Shown here: positions 36,495-46,818 of the stretch, piece after piece
How the letters are laid out: each line of letters opens with the position of its first letter
Position numbering within the stretch: position 1 is the stretch's first letter
Origin: Takakia lepidozioides
Taxonomy: Eukaryota > Streptophyta > Takakiopsida > Takakiales > Takakiaceae
DNA length: 64,000 nt
Direction: 5' to 3'
Assembly (NCBI GenBank): GCA_030704615.1
Contig: CM060732.1
Coordinates: forward strand, 64,707,053-64,771,052
The notes under the pieces: model-generated
What the model was told of the DNA's origin: nothing
Databases searched by the model: none
What the model saw: only the letters and a program-made list of their open reading frames with translations
Made by a program: the position numbers and the translations under genes

Positions 36495-38916
36495 TCACTT
36501 TATTAGTGGGAGCCCTGATGGCACTCTTTGTGCATATTCCTCGTACTGTTCCCCAAAAAATTGTCGTAGAAAATATTCCTCATATCTGAATCCTAAAGGT
36601 TAAGGTACCCAATCTGTAAAAAGAAGACTTGAGACCAACCACTAGCGTATACGTAAAGATCTGTCAGAAAATTGCCTTCGTCTTTTAGGGACAGTCCCCT
36701 GACAGAATCCAATATGTGTGCTTCAGAGGGCCACCTTATGCCCATAAGGTAACCTTACAAGTGTAAGGTCACCCGCTGACATGGATTATGTCAGAAGCTG
36801 ACAGGAGCCAGGGTGGCCGGGGATGACAGCTCGTCACGCAGGGTAAGGTTTCCTTCATCGAGCCTATCCAAGGTTTTTGAAACCCAGACCTTGGGCTCCG
36901 CACTCGCTCTGGGGTTCGCAAACGGAAACCTTACTCTATACATAAGAACTCAAAAACAGTTCCAAAGTGATGGTGACTCCACAATGGTGAACCTCCATCT
37001 CTGCCACAATATCGAATCAATGAATGGACCACTTTGTGACAAAGATGTCATTTAAGTGCATTCAACCTGCATAGCTTTTATGCATTGCCCACTGAATTCC
37101 CTATGTACGTAGATAGGGAGTCGAGGGACATGGCAGGCAAGAATTATTTTATGTCGCTAAGCTTCTTCAAATGTAAGCAATTTGAAGTAAGTCAGTTTGA
37201 GGGAGACCCTACGTACTTCATTCGTAGACCAAATATTTGTACAACCTCTGTAAGTGGCTATGGTAACAAGATGGGTTTAAATTCCACTGTTTGTCTTTCT
37301 CTGGAGAAAAAAGGTAGAGCTGAAGAAAACAAGACTCTGCGTTAAAGACACAAGGGCCTCCTATTTCTAAGGGTTCATACACCATCGTGATTTTTCTTGT
37401 TTCTGGAGACAAAACCAGTTCTAAACAAGAAAAATGGCTCTAGTTTAAAGACATCAGAGCCTCCCAAAAAAGCAGTTTAACCAATAGAAAATCATGAATG
37501 CAATCATGATTGCCTCATGACCAAGTGACAAACATTCTGGTAAGGGAAGTTGGAAAGGATACGTGATGCGGTCGTTGAAAAATCGCCAGGTGACAACAAC
37601 ATAGCCAACTGTGCAAACTGGATTGCAAAGCAACACCTGAGTACCCACTGACCAGATGAAAAAACCCAAGTAGCCAGGGTGACGTGCAAACCTGTAACAA
37701 GAAATTCTTGCTATTAAGAGGTAAACTTCCATGCAAGTAAGGCTGAATGTCTCACTAATACAAGTGAATCTATTTGAGTACCCTTTATAGCTAAAACTAT
37801 GTCTAAAACTCTAGATGATAGCTATGCAATTCTACATCCCCGCCTTGCTTAAGACTATGTCTGCAATCCGTGAAGAGGCCTGCTCATGTAGAATAATAGA
37901 CTTACTTCCTCATTTTTATTCCTCACGACATGGGCTATTGAATCAAGTCCTTAGATTGAGTTTGTTGTCTAAGAATTGTAGATGAATAGAACTGAACGAA
38001 TGCTTGCTATGGCATATAGACCATCCACCCACACATTAGTAGGGAGGACAAGAGAGCGCCAAAGCCAAGCACCCCTGAAAACAGTTTTGGGCCTTCCAAA
38101 ATTCCTTCAATCAACCCTTTGCTGCCACTTAAGATATGTAAAAACAGAAAAACCCAGATTGCCTTTAAACCAACTTTTGCTAAAAGTTACAATGGATACA
38201 AGAACTCACCCCAAATTTTGGACCAAGGAGGGTTAACCGTTAAGACTCATAATGATACGAGCAAAGAGAGAAGTGTGGTAACACTTTATTTGGGACTTGT
38301 GGCGAGGGCATCCCTCCTACGCAAGGACGCTTACGACACTGACTGGACCGCAACTGGAAAATGGTCACCTCGCCTCATGGATCATTTACTATGTTGTTCC
38401 ATTTGCTACTTTCTTGTTTGAAAGTACCTATCGCTTAGTTGCACTTTAGTTGACTTTCCTAAAGGACCCTTGGGATACTCCTGGAGTACCACTTATTGAC
38501 ATAGAGGCTTGTGCACCTGAGAAAGGAAATCATCAAAACAAGGACAAAAGAGTACTTCGCTTGCTGTAAAATTCTGAACTTTCCCTTGATCCCAGATGAC
38601 CAGAGTCGGAGCCATAGATAATCTCTCCACACGGTTTCAGAGGGAGAGACAGAGAGAGAATGTACTCATAAGATGTTGCTTGCCATAGCCTTGCGGCCAT
38701 AGACCCCGTGCCCAGTTTGGGCGGAACAACAGGGACCAGAAACTACCTTTGTGGGGGGCTCACTCTGGTAGTACGACTTACCTTGATACAAAGCCTACCT
38801 TCAGTAGAGAAATGAAATGAAATGAAATGGTGCTTTATAACGTCCGCGGAAAGCTCATAGAGCTTATGGGACAAAATGGAAGAAAACATGAGAGAGGAAA
38901 CAAAAACAAAGCCAAG

Positions 38917-38947
<31 letters not shown>

Positions 38948-41625
38948 ATCTACTCATAAGACTTTTGTTTGTGTAGCCTTGTGCCCATAGACCCTGCGCC
39001 CAGTTTGGACGGGAACATAGGAGAGATAGAGAGAAATGAAATGAAGTGGTGCTTTAAAACGTCCGCGGAAAGCTCATAGAGCTTATGGGACAAAATGGAA
39101 GAAAACATGAGAGAGGAAACAAAAACAAAGCCAAGAATAAGAACTAGAGAGAGAGAGAATTACTCATAAGGCATTGTTTGCCGTAGAGAGAGAGAGATTG
39201 TACTCATAAGACGTTGTTTGCCGTAGCCTTGTGGCCATTGACCCCGCGCCCAGTTTGAGCGGGAACAAAAGGGACAGAACCTACCTCTGTCAGGGGCTGA
39301 CGTTGGTAGTAAGACTTACCTCCATATAAAGAATTAATCCGGGTTTTCCAGATATCCTCTAGAAATCCCTTCACACAAGCATCAATCTGCTGTGTGTGAT
39401 TTGCCCAAAAACTAGGCCTCAGGAGGGCCTGGGCTTTTGGCTCAGCCTTGAGACTTTCAAAGTTGGTAAACAGGGGTACAGGCACAATTCCCTTAATAGA
39501 TTTGAAGAGAGCGTCTCTTTGGTGAGAGAACCCCGGACAGTGTATCAGAAAATGAATACTGTCTTCAGATTGCCCACACAACGGGCAATTGCACTCTCCC
39601 TTTCCTCTCTGCTTCTGTTTGCTGTTCAAAGGTAGGCTTCCTGCCCTGAGTTTAAATTTCAGTCTAGTGCCGAGAGTGGGTAGACACTTGAGGTCATCCA
39701 AGATGTCCTCCCCCATGTCACAGACTGGAAACAAGTTCAAGGAAGTTTTCTGCCTAACTTCATTTTCATCAGACAATCTCATGGCAACAGACATGGCTGA
39801 GGACACTACAGCCTCTAAGTCAGATTTATCCAGCAGGGTCAAGACTTGCGGATCCAGGTCCAGGTCCTTGAGGATCTCTTCTACTCTCTTCTGCCAGGAC
39901 TTAGCCTGTTTGACGGGGCGGTCCTGTTTCCAAGATATAGAGTCGATTAATTTAGGATATCTGGTGTTGGGCATATGTTGCAGCTGACCCCACCATCTGA
40001 CCTTGAATTCATCTTGTCGGGAGCTTAAGTACGGAATCCCAAACGAGAGAGAGAGAGAGAGAGAGAGTGAAAATTGCAATTCAAGCACAAAGAAACTTAC
40101 CTATAGATACCATGAGTGACAAGCTGGTGCTCTGACTGATGGTACTTCTTAATATCGTGTGTGAAGTTGTGATGTGCAGTCAAAACGGCAGACTTGCGCA
40201 CTAGTTCACCCACCACGACCATCACCAAGCCTATGTAGCTGATAAAAGGCCGAGTCTTTAGCCAAGGTGTGTATTGGCTTTCCATCGCATGCTCCACCAA
40301 GGCAAATGTCATTGCTACCAGGTATGGGACACTTATAAGAAACGCTGCAATCCAACATAGGTTAAATTTGATGATTGGAAAAACAACACACCAAGAAATT
40401 ATTTTCATTTAACTACTTGGTTTCTCTCCCTCATGGGATGAATGCCACCACCAGAAATTACGAAATTCTATTGTTGAACAAAGATGTTTACACATGCCCT
40501 ACTTCTCTTGCTCGTGAGATGATGCAGTTGTTCTACAAATATGAAACATCTTCTGGACATCGGAGAGAGCAGAAGGAATTCTACAAGTTTCTACATCTCT
40601 ATGTATGGTGTATGCTTGGATGACCTTTCCACACCCAACACCCTATAGTTCTGCCAAGTTTTACAACTTGACGACCGCATATGCTCAGTCCCATGAACAA
40701 CGTTGGTCCCGGGTCAGGATAAGGCTAATAGCACTTATATTCCCAAGAAGAGGTCTTGAGCTTCAAACATTCAGTTTCCTGTAGCAAATGTTGGGGCTCA
40801 CAGCTCACACACAGACCTGAGAGAAGGTCTCATTCTTCAAAAATTTCAATTTCATATTGCAAATATCGGGGACAAGATGATCCAGCAATTTGTGAGCTGT
40901 GTTGCTAAAAGGGCTAAGAGACACACCCTACTTAGACATCACAAAGCTTACAGTTTATAGTAGCCATTCCACTTTCATCACTAAAGTAAAAGAGCTAAGA
41001 GAAACACCATAAATAGAAATAACAAATCTTACAGTCTATAGTGGCAATTCCATTCTCGACCCTCGGGTCTTTCCCTCGGGTCTTTCTAAGTCCACAGTCA
41101 CATCTCTTGATTATCGGGAAATTTGTTTAAACGAAGAAGCAATTGGTCCCAGACCTTCCCTATGCGGAACGTACACACTACACACTATCTTCCCTTAACC
41201 AGGGGTATATTTATGTGCAAATTACTTGAGCAACACAATCTTAGCACATCTACCCAAGCAAGGAAGGAAGGTTCTTCGGGAGAAGCAGCTGTGTTCATAG
41301 TTGAGAGAGGGAGACAGAGAGGCCGACTATGTCTGTGGGAGAGCCGATGGACATAGTCCAAAGACATATTCTGTTCCTGAGAGAGAAAAAGGCTTGAAGC
41401 ACAATTGAAATAGTTTTGCGGAACTACAAAGGAGTACGATATAGGTACATGATAAGAAAGAGTCTTTACAAACATCAGATAAACAAAAACATCTTCTAGG
41501 GAAATAAGGAACTAACAGCCGATGGAGGTGCGCCGGCCATGAAACCGAAGCGCCAACAGAAACTCGGAGACATGGAAGACGACCAGCGCACCCAACATCC
41601 ACCATAGTTGCTTGATCGGACTCAT
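36495..41625 (-). CDS. ICMT: Protein-S-isoprenylcysteine O-methyltransferase
   Basis: ER-membrane enzyme that methylates the C-terminal prenylated cysteine of CaaX proteins using S-adenosylmethionine. Exons: 41625-41517, 40344-40101, 37691-37563, 36585-36495; 573 nt, 190 aa, close to plant and yeast family lengths. N-terminus MSPIKQLWWMLGALVVFHVS carries the first membrane segment; exon 2 holds further hydrophobic segments and the SAM-site approach (HQLVTHGIYR), exon 3 the signature FARHPGYLGFFIWSVGTQVL, exon 4 YEEYFLRQFFGEQYEEYAQR and TGA. The conserved RHPxYxGFF and the Glu/Tyr-rich C-terminal motif of the ICMT/STE14 family are intact. Intron 2 is 2.4 kb and contains two LINE families. Codon phases agree at all junctions (1, 2, 2). 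Confidence 0.92.
38640..39250. repeat. Mosaic of two LINE 3' ends in ICMT intron 2
   Basis: Pieces alternate. One type carries a gagaga tail followed by 'tactcataag' and '(g)ccatagaccc...cccagtttg' (38640-38720, 38930-39010, 39180-39260). The other carries 'gaaatgaaatg(aaatg)gtgctttataacgtccgcgg' (38811-38925 and 39036-39135, nearly identical copies). Both read as the 3' ends of minus-strand non-LTR elements, placed head-to-tail. Confidence 0.7.
39204..40088 (-). mobile_element. 5'-truncated LINE (GA-tailed family), C-terminal region, open over 294 codons
   Basis: The translation holds a Cys/His knuckle near the middle (CPLCGQSEDSIHFLIHCPGF), the pattern found C-terminal to reverse transcriptase in several non-LTR retrotransposon proteins. 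Upstream residues (VRWWGQLQHMPNTRYPKLID) resemble the same class. No reverse transcriptase lies in the piece. The nucleic acid sequence runs at its 3' side into 'ccacaaggctacggcaaac' and a TC-rich tail. It lies in ICMT intron 2 on the host's strand and has no stop, which suggests a young insertion. Confidence 0.65.
40046..40067. repeat. (GA)n microsatellite
   Basis: Run of about 11 GA dinucleotides at the upstream border of the LINE fragment in ICMT intron 2, shortly before the exon 2 donor at 40100. Confidence 0.8.
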
Positions 41626-42009
41626 CCCCATTTCTGATCCGCAAGCTTCGATTTAGAGCGTGCATCTATCGTAAAGTGCAGTGCTGTTACATGTGCCGTT
41701 TCTATCAACGAATTCCTAGTCTTCTGACATAGTAGAGCAGTTTCACCGGAAAAAGAGATGGCGGGTTCCACGAATGAGGTGGCAGGGAAAGGGGCGTGGG
41801 CAAGGGTAATTTAGCTTGTGTGGTGTCCAGCAAAGCCAAAAATAAATAAGGGAGCATATGGGCCACCTGGAATTTTTCCTTGGCTTGCCATGTCACCCAC
41901 AAATGTAATCCGTGGGCCCATCTAGAGAGGAGGTACAATATAGCCATAAAGTATAGCCATCTCAATCACAAATGTAGGGTCACGGGTGTAGTCAGTCAAC
42001 CCCTAGATG

Positions 42010-42215
42010 TACTAGTTTAGATAGGTATAGCCATTTGAACTACTTGACTTTGCAAGTAGGTATAGCCGTAAGCCAACTCTCATAGCCATTTTCATTAGTT
42101 TACTAGTTGACTTTCTAGAGAGTTCTGGTATACTAGCTAGTCTCAGTAATTCATTTAGTTGACTATCAAGACAGTTATGCAAGTAGGTATAAGAGAAGGT
42201 TCCATGGGATGGATA
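42010..42215. repeat. Minisatellite 'ggtatagccatttt...' left block
   Basis: Imperfect tandem units with shared words 'ggtatagcc', 'actagttgactttctagagagttctg' and 'caagtaggtata'. Further units flank the Harbinger-like element at 42785-42862 and 45395-45545, so the array was split by insertions. Confidence 0.7.
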
Positions 42216-42618
42216 GGTTTCCATTCACCCCTCTAGAAATCTTTGGCACTAATTGCTGTGGGCCCATGACATAATAAATGACAATTTTCTTTTTCTTTTT
42301 AGAAAGGGAAACACTTGGGAGCGACAGCTCACAAATCAGGCCCCTTAATTATAGTGAGAGGAAAAAAAACCTCTTTCAGAGTAACCGCGTCGTGAAGGCT
42401 TAAGCAAGGGACACCGCCCAGAACGCCATCAAGTAGCAAGATTTTAGCCCAGAATCATTTGGGTGGCACTTAGTGCACTTTCCAATGGAGCTACCAACTG
42501 TATTAATATAAGTTTTGGATGAAAATGTCAAAAATCATTCCCTCTCCTAAAATTTAAGTTAAGTTTTGATGGAAATCAATACTATTCTGCGGGCCTGCTG
42601 TAGAAAAGGTGTCAATTA

Positions 42619-42703
42619 GGGGCGCCGTGAAACTCGATCGCCCTTTGTGAAGGGACGGTTTTTTGTGCCCCTTAAGCAAAGGGCGATTCCGTGGGGGCGC
42701 CCC
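42619..42703. repeat. Imperfect hairpin, about 85 bases
   Basis: Two arms of about 27-29 bases (starting ggggcgccgtgaaactcg and ending gtgggggcgcccc) pair with few mismatches, including an exact cgccctttg/caaagggcg pair. It could be the core of a short foldback element lying in the minisatellite. Confidence 0.55.
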
Positions 42704-43229
42704 ATAGGGAATATGCTATTTCGACCAATAGCACCTCGTAATTCTGGGGCGGGGGGCGCTTGCAGCTGCCCATGGAACCCGGCTCTAACCAATTGGTATA
42801 GCCATTTTCACGTATAGCTAGCTCACTAGTTGGCTTTCTAGATAGCTCTACAAGTAGATATAAGGCCCCGGCCGCACCTGGCTGCTAAGCGGCCTGCTAA
42901 GCTAGTTAGCAACCGTTAGCTACGTGGTGACGGCCGCACTTGCCCATTACAACCCCAACTAGTTAGCGGGCTCCTAGGAGCCGTTAAAGTTGACGTAGGG
43001 GGTTCCTCCGAAATTTAGCACATCCTCCCCCCAGGTGGTAAATCACGGTCGCCGACTAAAAATCGGGTAGTCGATCTTGCGCGCAATAGAGGTATGCAGC
43101 GTCTCCCCTTCCCTGTGATCTTTCTGAAATGGTGACAATCGAACTCAAAGATTTTCATTCTATCTGTCATGTGGCCGAAAAGGAGGTGGAAGAGCACCAG
43201 GTGGAATTTGCAAGTGTTTTCAAGGAGTA

Positions 43230-43700
43230 TCTTGTAAACACTGTTTGTAGCTCTGAGATCTGGAATTTGATGGCTGTCAAGGCCCACACTGTTTGTTGGT
43301 GTATGAATATATGGGCAATGGTTCCCTTGATCAATGGCTCTTCAATGATGAACTAGATTGGGAGACCCGGTTCAACATTGCATTCGGGACTGCTTGAGGA
43401 TTAGCCTACTTACACCAGGGGTGTCAGGAGGTGATCATTCACTTGGACATTAAGCCCCAGAACATCTTACTGATGAGGTATTTTGCCTGAAAGTTTCTGA
43501 TTTTGGTCTTTTAAAGCTGATGGACCGTGAGTAGAGGCAGGTAATACAAGCACTTTCAGTATTGGATTGCAACCATGTACACACCACATTTGGTAGTTGA
43601 TTACTTATCTATTTAGGTACACTAGGGTCTGTCAATGGCTTCCCGAGGAGATCTGAAAAGACTGGCTATCCATACCTGTCTGGTTAGTAGTTGAATTTTA
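43230..43700 (+). pseudogene. Receptor-like kinase fragment
   Basis: Reading the plus strand gives LEFDGCQGPHCLLVYEYMGN, then GSLDQWLFNDELDWETRFNI and GLAYLH, then the catalytic-loop region [11 protein letters not shown], and KVSDFGLLKLMD with the DFG motif. This is the order of kinase subdomains V-VII in plant RLK/Pelle proteins. It is broken by a TGA (about 43397-43399) in the GTA.GLAYLH stretch and by a one-base loss just after the NILL sequence near 43471. Further 3' pieces (43610-43690) are barely recognisable. The N-terminal kinase lobe and ectodomain are absent. Confidence 0.8.
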
Positions 43701-45388
43701 TATTTTACTAAACACCATGGTTTTTGACAGTTCTAGACCTGGTTCCTTGTTGGCAGTAGCCAGAGTTCCCTGGGATGCTATTAGTAGAGACCACAGAAAT
43801 GTGGATCCCAAATTTTCTCTCATCACTAGTATAATCATAAGTAGCCTGAGGGGTCAGTCCAACTTGCACTGAACACCCACTCAGAAAGTCCAATGTTGAG
43901 ACCACTGTCCAAAAGATTATACCAATGTCAAGGTCCCTGGTTAGAGATCTAACTTTCCAGCTTTGCCTGCTGAGTGCTAGCCGACATCATGGCAGACTTT
44001 TTCCGTTAAAAATCTGAATTCTCTTGCCATTCTTCTAAATAAATCCACGGATCTCAACAAAGTGTGAAGGTGGAGGGTGAGGGAGGAGCACAACAACACA
44101 CGTGGATTCTGATCCCCAAGCAAATGGCTGATGCTGCAACAGGCTTCATAGAATGGCCTGCCTGTGCAGTTGTGATGCCCTCAGTTTTCAATCTGAATGC
44201 CGATGTGCTTTTGCCCACCTTCACCGAGGAAAGAGTTTGGGTGCCATGTTAGGGTTACGCCTTGCTTGCGTGCCCAGACTCTTCAAGCCTTATGATTACA
44301 GATGTGGAGCTGCACCTGATTTCAGCCACGCTATAGGCTTCCATGCGTAGAAGTGCGACATTGCTATTGTGCTCCGTGTGCCTGTCCAGTATGCTCGGAT
44401 TGATGAGACCATAGCTCTGTTGTTAGACGAAGGCTTTGTCGATAAGTCCATGTTGTTGTGTGACTAGTCCATGGTTTTCCAAGTTTTGGAAAGTTGATTC
44501 TCACTCCCACCAGTCAAAAGGCCTCAACTGATTGTATGGATAAAACCGAGAGTTTGGACATATCAGAGTTGTCTGTAACGGTCTCTTCTGCAAAGGGCTT
44601 GTGTGCAGCAGCTGGTGGGCCCAGCTTGTGCAATATCATTGTGTCATGTGTCAATTGAAAGTTCTGTAGCACAATGAACTCAAACAGCCCAAAGGTCCAG
44701 GAATATCCACCCATTAAGTGAACTGATGGCCACTTTCAAAAACTGCTGAAGTTATCCCCTTCACAATCGATATGAAAGTGGCTTCTACATTTTTGTCTTT
44801 GGTAGCACCCAACCATGTCCAGTGGCAAAAAGATAATTGGGATTTGAGATCTGTTCCCAAATCTGAGGCCAATTTTGAAGAACTTATGTTTCCCTTCACT
44901 GGTACACATCAACTTGAACAGGCTCTTCAAGACGGAAAGGTTGAGGAACTGATGACGTTTTAAGCATCATCAAACATTGAAAAGACATTTCAAAAGGGAT
45001 CAACCAGCCAAGCATGCCTGTCAAAACAAGGAGGAACCATGGAGCAATCCAGAATCACCTTTGCGACACAGGGAGGCCTTTTGCTGCAAGCTTCTAGCTT
45101 CAAATCGTTGTGAACTCTATAGGCACCAAGCAACACAACTCCCTCTTCTTCGCTGCAGGTTTCGCAGTCGTCAAGCAGCTCCCACGGGCTCTGTCCACCA
45201 TAGCCGCGGGGAAGACGGGCGGGCAGCCCGAAATATTTGTTTTTGCTCTCTTGCTAAGAAACTGCCGCGCGACAGTTTGTTAGCAGCCAGGTGCGGCCGC
45301 CTCGAGGTTCCTGCCAGACCTGCTAGCTAACCGACGCGCTAGCTGCGGCTAGTGGCCTGCTAGCTAACCGGCAGGTGCGGCCGGGGCC
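43701..45388. other. Remaining interior of the TIR element
   Basis: About 1.7 kb with open frames such as 44064-44252 and 44977-45330 (plus) that have no recognised family. They may be other captured fragments, but I have no support. Confidence 0.35.
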
Positions 45389-45394
45389 TAAACA

Positions 45395-45545
45395 ACTCCT
45401 ATAGTCATTTTCACTAGTTCACTAGTTCACTTTCTAGATAGTTCTGTAAATAGGTATAGCCACTGGTATAGCCATTCTCACTAGTTCACTAGTTGACTTT
45501 CGAGAGAGTTATGCAAATAGGTATAACCAACTGGTATAGATTTTC
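45395..45545. repeat. Minisatellite, right block
   Basis: Two units of 'actagttcactagttgactttctagatagttctg' with 'aataggtatagccactggtatagcc', continuing the array that ends at 42862. Confidence 0.7.
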
Positions 45546-46818
45546 ACTAAGGCCCTTTTTCCACGAGCGGCAGTGGAAGAGAGCGTCTGACACCCCTTCT
45601 TCCACCCACTTTTCCCAAGAGGAGTGCCACATATGCAACGGAAGATGTTCCGTTGCAGCAAACACATGAGCGGAAGTTGGTAGTCATTTCCGTTGGTGAT
45701 AATTCGCAGATTTTCCTGATTTCGTGGAAACCATCGACGGCGCAGATCTCGGTTGCAACAAGCGATGGCGGGAAACTATGCGAGGCTGGGAAGAGCGATC
45801 GTCTTCTTCGAGCTTTGCTTCACCGCTTCATCCCGTAGGGCCCAAGCATATTTCGACTACTGAACGATGACTCTAGCTGTAAAGAGTGCTTGCAGAAACT
45901 TTCGCAGAAGCTAGTATTCATCATTAGAATGCTGTAATTTGGTGTGGCTTAACATTAGCAATTTGTTTCAATCTTCCAGCATGGAAAAGCAAAAAAAAGA
46001 ACTCTTATCCACACTAGCTGTGCAGATGTCTTTGAGGGTTGGGGTAAGGTGGGGCAATGGGATCATCGTGGTGCTTCTCAACAGGACTCAATTTCATACA
46101 GGTTCAACAGCTATAATCCAAAACCCGCAGTTTAGATCTGTAATTCCAAAGATTGTACCATATTGCAACTTTTTGTAACTCCATGACATGAAATTCCCAT
46201 CGACAGCTTGCGATCAGACAGGGATTGTGAGAGTGAACACACTCAACGATTGAGTGTGGACGGACGACCGAATAATAAGATGATCCACGGTGGACAAACG
46301 GATGGGTGGACGATGAAACGAAAAGTGGTTTTCGTCGGAGCGAATAGGGTTGTTGCTGTTTTCCCGCCTAATTCCTTCAAAACCGCAGGGTGGGTTTTGG
46401 CCCAACCTCTGGAAGGCCGAGTGATTTATTTGAGAGATCACTGATCTCCGCCGAAACCCGCCGAAACCACGCTGGATTCATCGGATATGTTCACTGAATG
46501 ATGCAAATCTGTGGCATTTCCCAGTCAAAATTTGTCCATAGCACATTTCGTGACTTACAAGCATGTCTAAACAGAAATGGGCGGCGAATTGAACTTGAAG
46601 ATATGTGGGGGCTCATGTGAGAAGATGCTTACATAGTCACGTTGCCTGGGTGGAAATCTGGTGCCTAGATTGATGAAGAGGTCCGTGTCAGGTGTTTGTG
46701 TATGCGAGAAACAAGGAGAGAAGCAGAAGAAAGAGGAGAAGGAGAAGATCGGGAGCTAGAGCTACAGAGACTTTATGTGTTGAGGGAGTGCAATCTATGA
46801 GTTTGAAACGAAAGTGCT
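45546..46818. other. Upstream region of the MCM9-like gene
   Basis: Contains the promoter and leader of MCM9; the part before the start is purine-rich (aggagaagcagaagaaagagg). A 'taaggccctttttccacgag' sequence at 45548 could be a second Harbinger-like end, but I found no partner. Confidence 0.35.

Larger units (their letters stand above)
41626..42863. other. ICMT upstream region with minisatellite and hairpin
   Basis: The ICMT promoter must be in the first part. From 42010 to 42215 copies of a roughly 70-80-base unit ('ggtatagccattttcacta...ttgactttctagagagttc') occur, and again at 42785-42862. Between them, 42619-42703 forms an imperfect inverted repeat (ggggcgccgtgaaactcgat with caaagggcgattccgtgggg). 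Confidence 0.5.
42864..45388. mobile_element. PIF/Harbinger-like TIR element with captured gene fragment
   Basis: Both ends carry the 17-base terminal inverted repeat GGCCCCGGCCGCACCTG, followed by subterminal sequence rich in 'ctagctaac/gctagc' words. The flanks are TAA at 42861-42863 and TAA at 45389-45391. A 3-base TAA/TTA target duplication and GGCC-type termini are characteristic of PIF/Harbinger elements. The interior has no transposase that I recognise but contains a receptor-like-kinase fragment (about 43230-43700). The element sits inside the minisatellite, whose units continue on both sides. Confidence 0.65.

Noticed and set aside
38811-39135. CRISPR-like direct repeats
   Set aside because: The repeats are LINE 3' tails in a eukaryotic intron, irregularly spaced, with no spacer structure.
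43230-43700. Functional receptor-like kinase gene
   Set aside because: It has a stop and a frameshift inside subdomains VI-VII, and lacks the N-lobe and the rest of the C-lobe.
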